Shown: positions 34,204 through 42,607 of the stretch, piece by piece | How the letters are laid out: each line of letters starts with the position of its first letter | Numbering within the stretch: position 1 is the first letter of the stretch | From: Pseudomonas sp. UBA1879 | GTDB taxonomy: Bacteria > Pseudomonadota > Gammaproteobacteria > Pseudomonadales > Pseudomonadaceae | Length of the DNA stretch: 64,000 nt | Assembly: GCF_002338065.1 (NCBI RefSeq) | Contig: NZ_DDHJ01000015.1 | Coordinates: 446,273 to 510,272, forward strand | Direction of reading: 5' to 3' | Made by a program: the position numbers and the translations under genes | The notes under the pieces: generated by a model | What the model saw: only the letters and a program-made list of their open reading frames with translations | What the model was told of the DNA's origin: nothing | Databases searched by the model: none

Positions 34204-34898
34204 ACCGGTGGCACGCTATGCCGACGTAATTGTCGTGAGTGTGGAAAGCGACGGTTGGATGACTCTTGTCCACGGCTGCATACCGGAGAACCCATCGCGC
34301 AATGTTTCAACCTATTGCATCAACCGCCGGATGTGCCTTGAGTTACTCATTGTCCGTATCTCTTGGCGCAGAAGGTCGTGCTTGGTTCCTTGAGGGTGGT
34401 TTTTTCTCTGGATGGCAACCTGTTGACGACCTGATCGCCAGGGAAAGCGTAACGTTCAGAATTTTTATTTCCCAGCGAAAGACATGCCCCCGAGACGCCG
34501 GACTTTGCTGCCAAGTGGTTAGAGTGGGAGTGTGTGTCCCACTTGCTCGGCGTTTTGACGGATATATCATGCCGATGCCCTTTTAAATTGTCCGTATGAG
34601 AACCGCCAAATCATGCTCTCGCCTCTGATGCGTCGGGCGGCATTCAACTGATGGCGGGCATGAGCAACTGCTGGCACTGCACTCGATAGGCCCGGTCTCT
34701 AGCGGCCGTTGCTACCACTATCTGGTCAACTGCCATGCAGCCCAAGGCCTTGACAAGCTCTATATATCAACCACTATATTTATCGTGATTCAGCTCTGCA
34801 AGCTGCATTTCGCCATCTCAGTGGCGGTCACCAGAGTCGATACAGGACGGTTAACGGGTAGCGGACGAGCTCCGGGGGAGCGCAGGAGGATAACCACG
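34204..34898. other. Gene-free interval upstream of the AhpD-like gene
   Basis: About 700 bp without a convincing gene; short frames lack start signals and family features. It contains a 7-bp perfect hairpin AGTGGGA/TCCCACT (34523-34543) and, near the right end, an operator-like palindrome at 34763. Composition is more AT-rich than in the flanking genes. Confidence 0.5.
34763..34778. promoter_or_regulatory. TetR-regulon operator candidate, site 1
   Basis: TATATCAACCACTATA matches the 16-bp consensus TNTAGYG-NN-CRCTANA at all but two conserved positions. It lies about 120 bp before the AhpD-like gene. Weakest of the ten sites. Confidence 0.4.
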
Positions 34899-35291
34899 AT
34901 GTCCAAGCATTTGATCGAATACGCTGACGCTTCGGCGAGAGTACGGGTGGTTTACGATGACATCATGCGTACCCGTCAGGTGGATCAAGTCAACAACTTT
35001 TGGAAATGCCTGGCCGCACACCCCGATACCCTGGAGCGAACGTGGTTCAGCCTCAAGCAGATTATGGCGCCGGGCTCTTTGGACCCGCTGACGAAAGAGC
35101 TGATTTACGTGGCAGTGAGCGTGACCAACAATTGCTCATACTGCATCGGCTCCCATATTGCGGCTGCTCGCAAGGCTGGGATGACTGACGACATGTTCGG
35201 GGAGTTGCAAGCGGTGATTGGCATGGCGAATGAGACCAATCGGCTGGCTGTTGGCTATCGCGTGCCGTTGGACGACGCCTTCAAAGAGTAG
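34899..35291 (+). CDS. Carboxymuconolactone decarboxylase/AhpD-like protein
   Basis: A 130-residue all-helical protein. The AhpD-type redox site is complete: E68 then C79-S-Y-C82 and H86 (TNNCSYCIGSH). Such proteins reduce peroxides or act as thiol-disulphide partners; those with CxxC are usually redox-active rather than decarboxylases. A strong AGGAGG site fixes the start at 34899. It stands alone, with a possible regulon operator upstream, so it may be a stress partner of the SDR/SnoaL genes. Confidence 0.85.
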   Translation: MSKHLIEYADASARVRVVYDDIMRTRQVDQVNNFWKCLAAHPDTLERTWFSLKQIMAPGSLDPLTKELIYVAVSVTNNCSYCIGSHIAAARKAGMTDDMFGELQAVIGMANETNRLAVGYRVPLDDAFKE

Positions 35292-35363
35292 CGTCCATCC
35301 AATGGATGCGAGCTGCGATGGTCGCCACGGCGATGAAGGTTTTGGAAGATCCCGAATGCATGT

Positions 35364-36275
35364 CTAATTCGAGGCTGTTCTCGTTCGGCCGTGATCGAGG
35401 CGCACCCGCGGAACGATCCGATCTATGTCCTTGGTGGGCGGCAGACCGAACGCCCGGGCATATTCCCTGCTGAACTGTGTGGGACTTTCGTACCCCACAT
35501 CCATCGCTGCCGCAGTGACGGAACGTCCCGCCGAGACGAGGAGGGCGCGTGCGTGAAGCAGGCGGACCTGTTTCTGGAACTGCAATGGACTCAACGCCGT
35601 CACCGCCTTGAAATGCCGGTGGAAAGCAGAGACGCTCATCGTCGCCTTTTCAGCCAGAAACTCGGTACGCAACGGTTCGGCAAAGTGCCGTCTGATCCAC
35701 TGGATAGCCAGATTCACACGCGCGAGTGCGGTATCAGGTGACGCAATGTCCCGAAGCATCCAACCATGCGGGCCCTGCAACACTCTGTAAAGGATTTCAC
35801 GTTCGTACGCAGGGGCCAGCGCGGCGATATCGTTAGGCCGATCAATAAGCCGAAGCATTCGTAGCCAGGCATCCAGCAATTCCGGGGTCACCGCTGCCAC
35901 GGAAAAGCCAGCATCTTTATGTTCCCCGGCAACAGGGGGCAGGTCTGCCAGTAGAGATCCCAGCAATGTCAGGTCAAGCGTCAGGCTGACCGCGAGATAA
36001 GGAGCGCCATAGGGGTCTGGCCGTACTTTGCCAACTGCTGGCAAGTCGATAGACATCACGAAGTAGGTCGCTGGGTCGTAGTGAAGCGTTTGAGTGCCGA
36101 CCGTCAGCGATTTGCTGCCCTGCAGGATCAGGTTGATCATCGGATCGTACACCGCCGCAAGCCTATGTTGAGGTATCTCCCCTTGCACCATGGCCACGCG
36201 CGGGATGCCTGTCTCAGTCCGCTCGTTCCTGGCAGATGCGGTTAACGCTCTCATTTCATCGAGTTGTGTATGCAT
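35364..36275 (-). CDS. AraC-family transcriptional regulator with N-terminal cupin domain
   Basis: A 303-residue regulator. The N-terminal AraC_N cupin domain (YDPMINLILQGSKSLTVGTQTLHYDPATYFVMS) is followed by two helix-turn-helix motifs: TEFLAEKATMSVSAFHRHFKAVTALSPLQFQKQVRL and VTAAAMDVGYESPTQFSREYARAFG. The type is frequent beside SDR genes in proteobacteria. It is divergent from the SDR at 36412, and an 11-bp tandem repeat lies between them, a likely binding site. Confidence 0.88.
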   Translation of the reverse strand: MHTQLDEMRALTASARNERTETGIPRVAMVQGEIPQHRLAAVYDPMINLILQGSKSLTVGTQTLHYDPATYFVMSIDLPAVGKVRPDPYGAPYLAVSLTLDLTLLGSLLADLPPVAGEHKDAGFSVAAVTPELLDAWLRMLRLIDRPNDIAALAPAYEREILYRVLQGPHGWMLRDIASPDTALARVNLAIQWIRRHFAEPLRTEFLAEKATMSVSAFHRHFKAVTALSPLQFQKQVRLLHARALLVSAGRSVTAAAMDVGYESPTQFSREYARAFGLPPTKDIDRIVPRVRLDHGRTRTASN

Positions 36276-36326
36276 GGTTCAAGCATCGCCGTCCCAGATG
36301 CTCAGCGCAATAGCCAAAGTAGGAAT

Positions 36327-36348
36327 AGGCAGGATCTAGGCAGGATCT
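36327..36348. repeat. Tandem 11-bp direct repeat between araC and SDR genes
   Basis: AGGCAGGATCT occurs twice head to tail. AraC proteins bind direct repeats one helical turn apart, and this pair sits between the divergent AraC and SDR genes, so it may be the activator site. Confidence 0.5.
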
Positions 36349-36411
36349 GATAAGGCTTTCGTTCATGTGATCGTTATGGTGCTCACATCTAGATCCAGCG
36401 GAGAAACGGTT

Positions 36412-37155
36412 ATGAGCATTGTCATGATCACAGGTGGAAGTCGGGGCATTGGTGCGAGCGCTGCCCTGCAATGTGCCGATCGCGGTATGGGGGTAGTGCT
36501 GACGTATCAAACCAACGCTGATGCCGCAGGTGCGGTTGTCGATCGGATTCAGCAAAAAGGCGGCGCAGCGGTTGCCCTCCAGCTTGACGTTGGCGATACC
36601 GGCAGCTTTGCAGGCTTCAAATCGCGTCTGGAAGAGGCGCTTGCTTCCGTATGGCACGCGAATCAACTCCAGGGCCTGGTAAACAATGCCGGACACGGCT
36701 TGTACAACCTGATTGAGACCGTCACGGAGGTGCAGTTCGATGCGCTGATGAACGTGCATCTTAAAGGCCCTTTCTTTCTCACCCAGATGCTGCTTCCTCT
36801 CCTCGCCAAGGGGAGCGGCATCGTGAACGTGACCAGTGCAACCACGCGCGTAGCCACCTCCGGTGTTGCCCCCTATGCCGCATTCAAAGGAGGGCTTGAA
36901 GTTCTATCCCGGTACATGGCCAAGGAATTCGGTGAGCGACAGATACGGGTCAATGCGGTCTCGCCTGGCGCAATTCGTACCGAGCTGGGTGGCGGGCTGA
37001 ATGAAGAGTTTGAAGCGCTTTTAGCGTCTCAGACGTCGCTCGGACGTGTCGGAGAACCAGACGATGTGGGACGCGTGATCGCCTCATTGTTGTCGCCCGA
37101 GAGTGCGTGGATCAATGCCCAATCCATCGAGGTATCCGGCGGATACATCATCTAG
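36412..37155 (+). CDS. Short-chain dehydrogenase/reductase (FabG-like)
   Basis: A 247-residue classical SDR. It shows ITGGSRGIGASAAL, VNNAGHGLYNL, VTSATTRVATSGVAPYAAFKGGLEVLSRYMAKEFG (catalytic Ser/Tyr/Lys) and VSPGAIRTELGGG. GGAGAAA precedes the ATG at 36412. It heads a three-gene run with the VOC and enoyl-reductase-like genes (gaps of 15 and 2 bp) and is probably activated by the adjacent AraC protein. Confidence 0.87.
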   Translation: MSIVMITGGSRGIGASAALQCADRGMGVVLTYQTNADAAGAVVDRIQQKGGAAVALQLDVGDTGSFAGFKSRLEEALASVWHANQLQGLVNNAGHGLYNLIETVTEVQFDALMNVHLKGPFFLTQMLLPLLAKGSGIVNVTSATTRVATSGVAPYAAFKGGLEVLSRYMAKEFGERQIRVNAVSPGAIRTELGGGLNEEFEALLASQTSLGRVGEPDDVGRVIASLLSPESAWINAQSIEVSGGYII

Positions 37156-37170
37156 AACCGAGGCGCTACC

Positions 37171-37566
37171 ATGCTTGATCACGTATTTATCTCAGTCGCA
37201 GACCTGGGGCGTTCAATCGCTTTTTACTCGGCGGCACTGGCGCCCTTGGGCATCGTCAATCGCCATGACTATGACGGTAAAGATGGACCGCCAGGACATC
37301 CTGATTTGAAGGGCTTCGGCGCAAACGGGCGCATGTTCTTCTGGCTCAAGATGGGCGTTGTCGATGGACGCTCGGCGCACATCGGCTTTGTGGCCACGAG
37401 CAAGAAGGCGGTAGAGGATGCTTACGCCGCCGCTATTGCCAATGGCGCGAAAGACAATGGCGCTCCTGGTGCCCGGCTTCATTACGATCCGCGGTACTAC
37501 GCAGCCAATGTGCTTGACCCAGACGGCTACAGCCTCGAATTCGTTTATAAAAGTTGGCAGAACTGA
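37171..37566 (+). CDS. VOC (glyoxalase/bleomycin resistance) family protein
   Basis: A 131-residue single-polypeptide VOC fold: LDHVFISVADLGRSIAFYSAALAPLG at the N-terminus and YYAANVLDPDGYSLEFVYKS at the C-terminus. The metal-ligand His (LDHV) and Glu (LEFV) positions are present, so it may be an active dioxygenase, glyoxalase or isomerase. It lies between an SDR and an enoyl-reductase-like gene. A related VOC protein is encoded at 41832; the two share the LAPLGIV and YYAAYV/YYAANV segments. Confidence 0.83.
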   Translation: MLDHVFISVADLGRSIAFYSAALAPLGIVNRHDYDGKDGPPGHPDLKGFGANGRMFFWLKMGVVDGRSAHIGFVATSKKAVEDAYAAAIANGAKDNGAPGARLHYDPRYYAANVLDPDGYSLEFVYKSWQN

Positions 37567-37568
37567 GC

Positions 37569-38552
37569 ATGAAGACGCTTTTGATTTACGGTGCCACAGG
37601 TTACACCGGTCGTATGGTTGCTCAGCACGCCAAGGATGCTGGCGTAAACATTGTTCTGGCAGGGCGCAATGCTGACCCGCTTGCCAAACTGGCAGCGTCT
37701 TTGGGGGTACAGTTTCGAGTTTTCTCGCTGGACTCTCCTTCACAGACTGATACAGGGCTAGAAGGCGTGGCCGTACTGCTGAACTGCGCAGGGCCATTCA
37801 AGCGCACGGCTCCCGCCCTGATCGATGCATGCATTCGGACCAAGACCCATTACCTTGATGTGGCGGCCGAACTGGACAGTTATCAGCTTGCCGAAAAACT
37901 TGATTCCGCAGCCATTGCTGCGAAGGTGATGCTGCTTCCGGGAAGCGGCGGGAGCGTGGCGATGCTGGGTTGCCTGGCCAGCAAAGCGCTGAGACATGTC
38001 GCCAACCCGGCAAGTGTTCGTATTGCGCTACAGGTGGCGGGACCCATGTCCCGGGGATCCGCCATCAGTGCCGGCGAGAGCCTTGCTCACGGCCATCTGG
38101 AGCGAGTAGCAGGGGCTCTGGTGAACGGATCGACACAGGACTTGCGACCATTTGATTTCGGTCATGGCCCGGCTGAGTGCTTTCCCGTGACTTTGCCAGA
38201 TCTGATCACTATTTGGAGAACGCAGCCAGTGCCCGACATTGCGACCTTTGTTCGCGTAGCAGGTGACGGTTTCGGGCAGATGGATCCTGCATCTATGCCA
38301 GACGGGCCGTCCTTGGAGGAGCGTGTAGTAAACCGCTATCAGGCAGTCGTCGAAGTCAGCGATGCAGCCGGTAACGTGCGCGTGGCGTCGCTGGACACTG
38401 TTAATGGTTACACCTTCACCGCCATGGCCGCCGCTGAGGCAGGCCGCCGAGTTTTAAGCGGTGAGGTCATTGCGGGTTTTCAAACTCCAGCGGGCCTGTT
38501 TGGCGATTCATTTGCTGAGTCGATTGCCGATACAACGATTAAGGTGGCGTAA
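37569..38552 (+). CDS. Saccharopine-dehydrogenase-like/trans-acting enoyl reductase family protein
   Basis: A 327-residue Rossmann-fold protein. The N-terminal MKTLLIYGATGYTGRMVAQHAKDAGVNIVLAGRN is typical of saccharopine-dehydrogenase-like proteins and mycobacterial trans-acting enoyl reductases. The central VAVLLNCAGPFKRTAPALIDACIRTKTHYLDVAAELD motif is also characteristic. It is a soluble NAD(P)-dependent reductase of unknown substrate. It starts 2 bp after the VOC stop, so it is translated with it. Confidence 0.82.
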   Translation: MKTLLIYGATGYTGRMVAQHAKDAGVNIVLAGRNADPLAKLAASLGVQFRVFSLDSPSQTDTGLEGVAVLLNCAGPFKRTAPALIDACIRTKTHYLDVAAELDSYQLAEKLDSAAIAAKVMLLPGSGGSVAMLGCLASKALRHVANPASVRIALQVAGPMSRGSAISAGESLAHGHLERVAGALVNGSTQDLRPFDFGHGPAECFPVTLPDLITIWRTQPVPDIATFVRVAGDGFGQMDPASMPDGPSLEERVVNRYQAVVEVSDAAGNVRVASLDTVNGYTFTAMAAAEAGRRVLSGEVIAGFQTPAGLFGDSFAESIADTTIKVA

Positions 38553-38854
38553 CGTGCCGGATGAGTTTTTGGAGGATCTGCACCGGTGTAGCTGGGTGAG
38601 TTGGGTACGTTAACGGCGCATACCATGACGCGGGGTGGGTATCCCTGGATACAACGTTCGTAAGCCTTGAGAGATTGACCGATCGGCAGCCAGTCAGGGG
38701 AGGGGGCAGGCGACTGGGAGCGCTGTCGCTCTATAGCGTTCGATTTATAGCGGGTTGCGTGGGTCAGCTGCAGGAGTGTAGTGGCCGCTATAGCTAGACT
38801 CGCGTTGCGGTGCAGCAGGGTTTACAATGCGGGACCACCAGGGAATCCTCGGAA
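38553..38854. promoter_or_regulatory. Regulatory interval upstream of tetR
   Basis: This 300-bp gap has no gene. It holds two TATAGCG half sites in direct orientation 14 bp apart (38732 and 38746) and a full 16-bp operator palindrome at 38777-38792, 63 bp before the TetR start. That arrangement suggests autoregulation. Confidence 0.55.
38777..38792. promoter_or_regulatory. TetR-regulon operator, autoregulatory site 2
   Basis: TGTAGTGGCCGCTATA fits every conserved position of TNTAGYG-NN-CRCTANA. It lies upstream of the tetR gene at 38855. Confidence 0.7.
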
Positions 38855-39442
38855 ATGAATACAACGATACGCCGTCGTCGTCCTGCCTTTGACCGCGAAG
38901 AGGGTGTGCGAATCGCCCAAGAGCTCTTTCACGCTCATGGTTACGATGCAGTCAGCATCGCCGATTTGACCAAGGCGATGAGCATCGTGCCACCGAGTCT
39001 GTATGCCGCTTACGGAAGCAAGCTCGAATTGTTTGAACGCGCGTTGAACAGGTATGTGTCCATCAGTGCGCTTCCTATTGATAAGTTATTGGCACTGGAG
39101 GGTGAGCCGACTGAAGTACTGACAAATCTTTTTGTCACGGTGGCCAAGCACTATACACAGCATCCTTCCCTTCGCGGTTGCATGGTGACAGAGGCCATGC
39201 GTGCGGATGATCCGGAAGCAGCCGCAATGGCTGTGGAAATTGCCAGCCCTGCCATCTCTCAGATTCGTTCCTACGTTGCCAAGCACGCTCCACCCGAAAA
39301 AGTCGACGGCATCACGGACTACGTGGTTATGACGCTGCGCGGGTTGTCTTCCTATGCCTGCTTGGGCTATGCCCAAGAGAAGCTGGTCGAGTGTTCGAAG
39401 GTAGCGGGCCGAGTTTTCGAGGCGGAATTTGCGCCAGGCTAG
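38855..39442 (+). CDS. TetR-family regulator, proposed master of the dispersed SDR/SnoaL regulon
   Basis: A 195-residue regulator. The N-terminal helix-turn-helix is at residues ~12-50: FDREEGVRIAQELFHAHGYDAVSIADLTKAMSIVPPSLYAAYGSKLELFERAL. The C-terminal domain resembles the AcrR-type MTEAMRADDPEAAAMA helices. It is preceded by its own copy of the 16-bp palindrome that also precedes the genes at 40049, 42608, 57951 and 61265, so it is the best candidate for the protein reading that operator. Family: known repressors released by small ligands; the ligand is unknown. Confidence 0.85.
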   Translation: MNTTIRRRRPAFDREEGVRIAQELFHAHGYDAVSIADLTKAMSIVPPSLYAAYGSKLELFERALNRYVSISALPIDKLLALEGEPTEVLTNLFVTVAKHYTQHPSLRGCMVTEAMRADDPEAAAMAVEIASPAISQIRSYVAKHAPPEKVDGITDYVVMTLRGLSSYACLGYAQEKLVECSKVAGRVFEAEFAPG

Positions 39443-39585
39443 GCGCCCACGCTACCGCTGTGCACCCCCTATATATCGCCATGAACGGTAGCCTTGCTTA
39501 AAGGCATCCTGTCTAGGCCGCTCTGGCCGTGTAATGCCACGCCCCCCGTTTGATGATCCCCCTGCATTTATACGGAAGCAGTCGC

Positions 39586-39762
39586 GCTGTGAGCTCTCTG
39601 CAGCACAGCGCAGAGCAAGCTAACCAAACGTTGGGCGTTGCTCTTGCCGCCGGTGATGCGCTGGAAAAGGTCTCTCAGGCGGTGTTTTTGATCAATAGCC
39701 AAAGCCAGATGATTGTAAATGCTACTGCGGAGCAGTCCTTGGTTGCGCAGCAGGTTAGCGAG
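39586..39762 (+). pseudogene. Methyl-accepting chemotaxis protein fragment (C-terminal signalling helix)
   Basis: The translation SSLQHSAEQANQTLGVALA and the following VFLINSQSQMIVNATAEQS matches the descending helix of MCP signalling domains (consensus like LQQSAEQA...I..IN..N.QIA.AAEQQ). Neither end of the gene is present, so it is a remnant. Together with the fragment at 41613 it brackets the SnoaL and SDR genes in reversed order. The rest of 39443-40048 contains only two operator palindromes. Confidence 0.7.
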
Positions 39763-39938
39763 TCACCGCTCTTAGTCGCGTTTCGCAGTGTCAAGCACCG
39801 GTGGCCGAGCAGCGAAAAAGCTTGCTCCGACGATGACGCAGGTATTACTCGTCAGATGAGTAGACGCATACAGCTTTTGAACATGCTTGCCTTCGCACTG
39901 CCGTCAGAGTCACCCGATCCACTCGCCTCGTTTACACA

Positions 39939-39954
39939 TATAGCGATAGCTATA
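39939..39954. promoter_or_regulatory. TetR-regulon operator, site 3
   Basis: TATAGCGATAGCTATA, one mismatch to the consensus, 95 bp before the SnoaL-like gene at 40049 and 57 bp from site 4. Confidence 0.6.
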
Positions 39955-39995
39955 AATCGCTTGCCTCGTCACTTATGGCTGTGTGAAGATGGTTA

Positions 39996-40011
39996 TGTAT
40001 CGATCACTATA
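39996..40011. promoter_or_regulatory. TetR-regulon operator, site 4
   Basis: TGTATCGATCACTATA, one mismatch to the consensus, 37 bp before the start of the SnoaL-like gene. Confidence 0.6.
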
Positions 40012-40048
40012 TCGATCGTATTTTAGCGAGTTTCTTGGAGTAATTGTG

Positions 40049-40543
40049 ATGACTGGCATCAATAACGGCTTGGATATTCTGGCCCGCCTGGACGCGGAGA
40101 GTGCAATCCATCGCCTTCATGCAACCTACACCCATCGCTTGGACAGCGGTGATTTCGAAGGCGTAGCCGATGTTCTTCAGCATGCCGTCTTACATGTGAT
40201 GGGCAATGAAGCTTCGACCGTTGAAGGCCTGCTGGCATTTTTCAACGCGGGCTTGCAGGTTCATACAGACGGTACGCCTCGCACTTGGCACACGGTTGCT
40301 AATGTCCTCATTGAGGTCGACGCATCGGGCGACAAGGCGAGTTCGGCAAGTTACTACACCGTGCATCAACAACTCGATGGATTTCCTCTGCAGCCCATCT
40401 GCACCGGCAAGTACCTTGACCAGTTTGAACGGCATGACGGCGAATGGCGGTTCAGCCGTCGTGAGGTGACGCTGCGGCTGCCTGGTGATCTTCAGCACCA
40501 TGTGCAAGGCGCGCAAACTGAAGCTGTGGCGCAACACGCTTAA
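40049..40543 (+). CDS. SnoaL-like/nuclear transport factor 2 family protein
   Basis: A 164-residue cone-fold (NTF2-like) protein. The N-terminal helix DAESAIHRLHATYTHRLDSGDFEGVADVL is typical of SnoaL-like dehydratase/isomerase proteins. It is a paralogue of the protein at 60498: they share DG.PRTWH, GD.ASS.SYYTVHQQL and the FE...GEWRF segments. A TTGGAG site precedes the ATG at 40049. Two operator palindromes upstream place it in the proposed TetR regulon. Function unknown; the fold often binds hydrophobic ring compounds. Confidence 0.82.
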   Translation: MTGINNGLDILARLDAESAIHRLHATYTHRLDSGDFEGVADVLQHAVLHVMGNEASTVEGLLAFFNAGLQVHTDGTPRTWHTVANVLIEVDASGDKASSASYYTVHQQLDGFPLQPICTGKYLDQFERHDGEWRFSRREVTLRLPGDLQHHVQGAQTEAVAQHA

Positions 40544-40834
40544 TCTCCTGAAGCTCGCACTCGTTTGCCGCTGGATGCACCAGCCAGCGGCGAATGGGGT
40601 GTTCGACTCGTCTTCCTTAGTTCATTCCAGAGCGGGGAAGAGCAAGTACTCGATTGTGCCCACTGCGTTCAAGCCGTGTGCCCGTGGGATAAAGCGTTAG
40701 TCCCTCTTTCATCACCAGATCTATCCATCAAGCCCTCCTGTCAAGCAACCGGAGCGGCTTGGGTACTGACCCCGACTCATCAAGCCAAATGACCCTCGCG
40801 GCCATGGGGCTCTTACACGTGAGGAATATGCATC
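40544..40834. other. Interval without a supported gene
   Basis: A 75-codon frame from 40565 contains LDCAHCVQAVCPWDKALVPL, with ferredoxin-like cysteine spacing, but has no ribosome site and no family match I recognise. I treat it as non-coding or a remnant. Nothing else is seen. Confidence 0.35.
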
Positions 40835-41563
40835 ATGACTAATAAACGACAAGCACTGGTTACCGGGGCTAACAAGGGAATTGGCTTGGCAATCGCTCGC
40901 GGCCTGGCCAAAGCGGGTATGACTGTCTGGGTCGGCGCTCGCGATCAGGTGCGTGGTGAATTGGCAGTAGCACAGCTGCGCGAGGAAGGGCACGACGTTC
41001 ATTTTCTAGCGCTGGACGTTGCAGATGAAGCGAGCGTGCGCAATGCCGCGCAAGCGTTGGGCTCGAAGACCAAGGCTCTGGATGTATTGGTGAACAACGC
41101 CGGAATTGTAGTAGACATGACTGTTCCTCCAAGCCAGATCCGGATGGAGGATATGAAAGCCGTTTTCGAGGTCAACCTTTTTGGCCCGGTGCGTGTCACT
41201 CAAGCCTTCCTGCCGCTACTCAAGGCTGCCAACCAAGCGAGAATCGTCATGATGGGCAGTGGAGTGGGTTCGCTTACGCTCATCACCGATCCGACTTCAA
41301 TTTACTCGACAGTCAATCTCTTGGACTACACGTCTTCAAAAGTTGCCCTGAGTGCAGTCACAGTCTCGTTCGCCAAGGAGTTGGAACCCTTCGGCATTAA
41401 GGTCAACGTTGTTGAGCCAGGACACGTGCGCACGGATCTTAATGGAAATTCTGGCTTCCTCACGCCCGATGAAGGTGCCGTAACGGCTATCAACGCTGCA
41501 CTGCTCGACGCGGACGGCCCTACCGGCGGTTTCTTTGGCAGCCATGGTCGGCAGCCCTGGTAA
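40835..41563 (+). CDS. Short-chain dehydrogenase/reductase (carbonyl-reductase-like)
   Basis: A 242-residue SDR. It shows ALVTGANKGIGLAIARGLAKAG, LVNNAGIVVDM, the Ser of MMGSGVGSL, LLDYTSSKVALSAVTVSFAKELE and VVEPGHVRTDLNGN. The GANKGIG motif and long mid-region are closer to carbonyl-reductase-like SDRs than to FabG. GTGAGGAA precedes the ATG. It follows the SnoaL-like gene in the same direction after 291 bp; no operator palindrome lies directly before it. Confidence 0.86.
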   Translation: MTNKRQALVTGANKGIGLAIARGLAKAGMTVWVGARDQVRGELAVAQLREEGHDVHFLALDVADEASVRNAAQALGSKTKALDVLVNNAGIVVDMTVPPSQIRMEDMKAVFEVNLFGPVRVTQAFLPLLKAANQARIVMMGSGVGSLTLITDPTSIYSTVNLLDYTSSKVALSAVTVSFAKELEPFGIKVNVVEPGHVRTDLNGNSGFLTPDEGAVTAINAALLDADGPTGGFFGSHGRQPW

Positions 41564-41612
41564 TCGGATCTGATCCGAGCGGGTGGATTTTGCCTCTTCC
41601 CGCTCGAGCAGC

Positions 41613-41726
41613 GATATTCGTTCAATTACGGAGCAGACACACTTGTTGGCGCTGAATACCGCTATTGAAGCTGCCCGTGCTGGCGAGGCGGGCAGGGGAT
41701 TTGTGCTTGTGGCCGACGAGGGTTAG
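41613..41726 (+). pseudogene. Methyl-accepting chemotaxis protein fragment (hairpin tip)
   Basis: The translation around ITEQTHLLALNTAIEAARAG and GRGFVLVADEG is the nearly invariant MCP signalling tip (consensus QTNLLALNAAIEAARAGE.GRGFAVVADEVR), ending at a stop right after ADEG. Only this piece remains. In a normal receptor it precedes the segment found at 39586, but here it lies 2 kb after it on the same strand. Confidence 0.85.
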
Positions 41727-41831
41727 CGAGCCGAACATAGTACAGATAGACGAGCACTTACCATCGCTGCAGACGCGTTAACTGGATGTGCGGTCGTCCA
41801 TCCCAGTTAGCTCGTCATGGGTTTGCCTGGT

Positions 41832-42230
41832 TTATTGCTGGCAAACGACCTCGACGTTGATTCCGTCCGGGTCGATCACATAGGCAGCATAGTAGCTGTC
41901 GTGATAGCGGGAGCGCACACCCGGTTTGCCGTTGTCGACGCCGCCCGCTGCTATTGCGGCGCTGTAAAAGCTGTCTACGGCAGCTCGATCAGACGCTGCA
42001 AAAGCAATATGGAAATCTACCTCTTGAGTCTTCCCGCTATGCACCCACAGCCGCGGGTAGCCTTCTTTACCAAACCCATGGCGTGTTCCCCCGTGACGTG
42101 TTTGATCGGCTGGAATCGTGATAACGCGTACGATGCCCAAAGGAGCGAGTGCCTGCTCATAGAATTCGCGGGAAAGCTCCGCATCTCGGACTGCAATTTC
42201 TACGTGGTCAATGATGGTCATTTCCGTCAT
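41832..42230 (-). CDS. VOC (glyoxalase) family protein
   Basis: A 132-residue VOC fold protein: MTIIDHVEIAVRDAELSREFYEQALAPLGIV at the N-terminus, FHIAFAASDRAAVDSFYSAAIAAGG in the middle and YYAAYVIDPDGINVEVVCQQ at the end. Metal-ligand His (IDHV) and Glu (VEVV) positions are present. It is related to the VOC protein at 37171. It stands alone on the minus strand, convergent with the MCP remnant and divergent from the SDR at 42608. Confidence 0.83.
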   Translation of the reverse strand: MTEMTIIDHVEIAVRDAELSREFYEQALAPLGIVRVITIPADQTRHGGTRHGFGKEGYPRLWVHSGKTQEVDFHIAFAASDRAAVDSFYSAAIAAGGVDNGKPGVRSRYHDSYYAAYVIDPDGINVEVVCQQ

Positions 42231-42607
42231 CCAGTGATTCGACTGTTGTTAAAGATTGAAATGCGCCTATATCTGCACGCCAGCGCCTTTGCCTTTAGAT
42301 CCGCGGCTCTCATCGTTGCCGCGACCAAGCAGCCGCTCTGGGTTGCTGACCTCCCATACGAGATAGCGCTTCCGCCTTGACGATGCCTAGCTCCCTGTCA
42401 AATGAGCGTCTGATACCGTCGGCGTTCCGGCCGCTGCTGCGATAGCTTTGGGAAGCACCGACGCCCGCCTGCCTGTTCAAGCGCCCTCGACACGCAAAAA
42501 TGATGAGCAATATGCCACGCTTTAGTGATCACTACAAAGCACTTGTAGCGATCACTAATCATGGCTATTGTAGCGGTCACTACAACACGAGGGGATTGAG
42601 GTCAGAC
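42231..42607. promoter_or_regulatory. Divergent intergenic region with triple operator
   Basis: A 377-bp region between the VOC and SDR genes. The left 280 bp show no recognisable gene. The right 65 bp hold three operator palindromes in series (listed separately). No clear sigma-70 boxes could be set with confidence. Confidence 0.5.
42521..42584. promoter_or_regulatory. Three tandem TetR-regulon operators, sites 5-7
   Basis: TTTAGTGATCACTACA (42521-42536), TGTAGCGATCACTAAT (42544-42559, one mismatch) and TGTAGCGGTCACTACA (42569-42584). The centres are 23 and 25 bp apart, and the last site ends 23 bp before the SDR start. This is the densest cluster of the palindrome in the window. Confidence 0.75.

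Noticed and set aside
40565..40792. Frame with CAHCVQAVCPWD, resembling a ferredoxin cysteine cluster
   Set aside because: Only one short cysteine group, no upstream ribosome site and no supporting neighbour.
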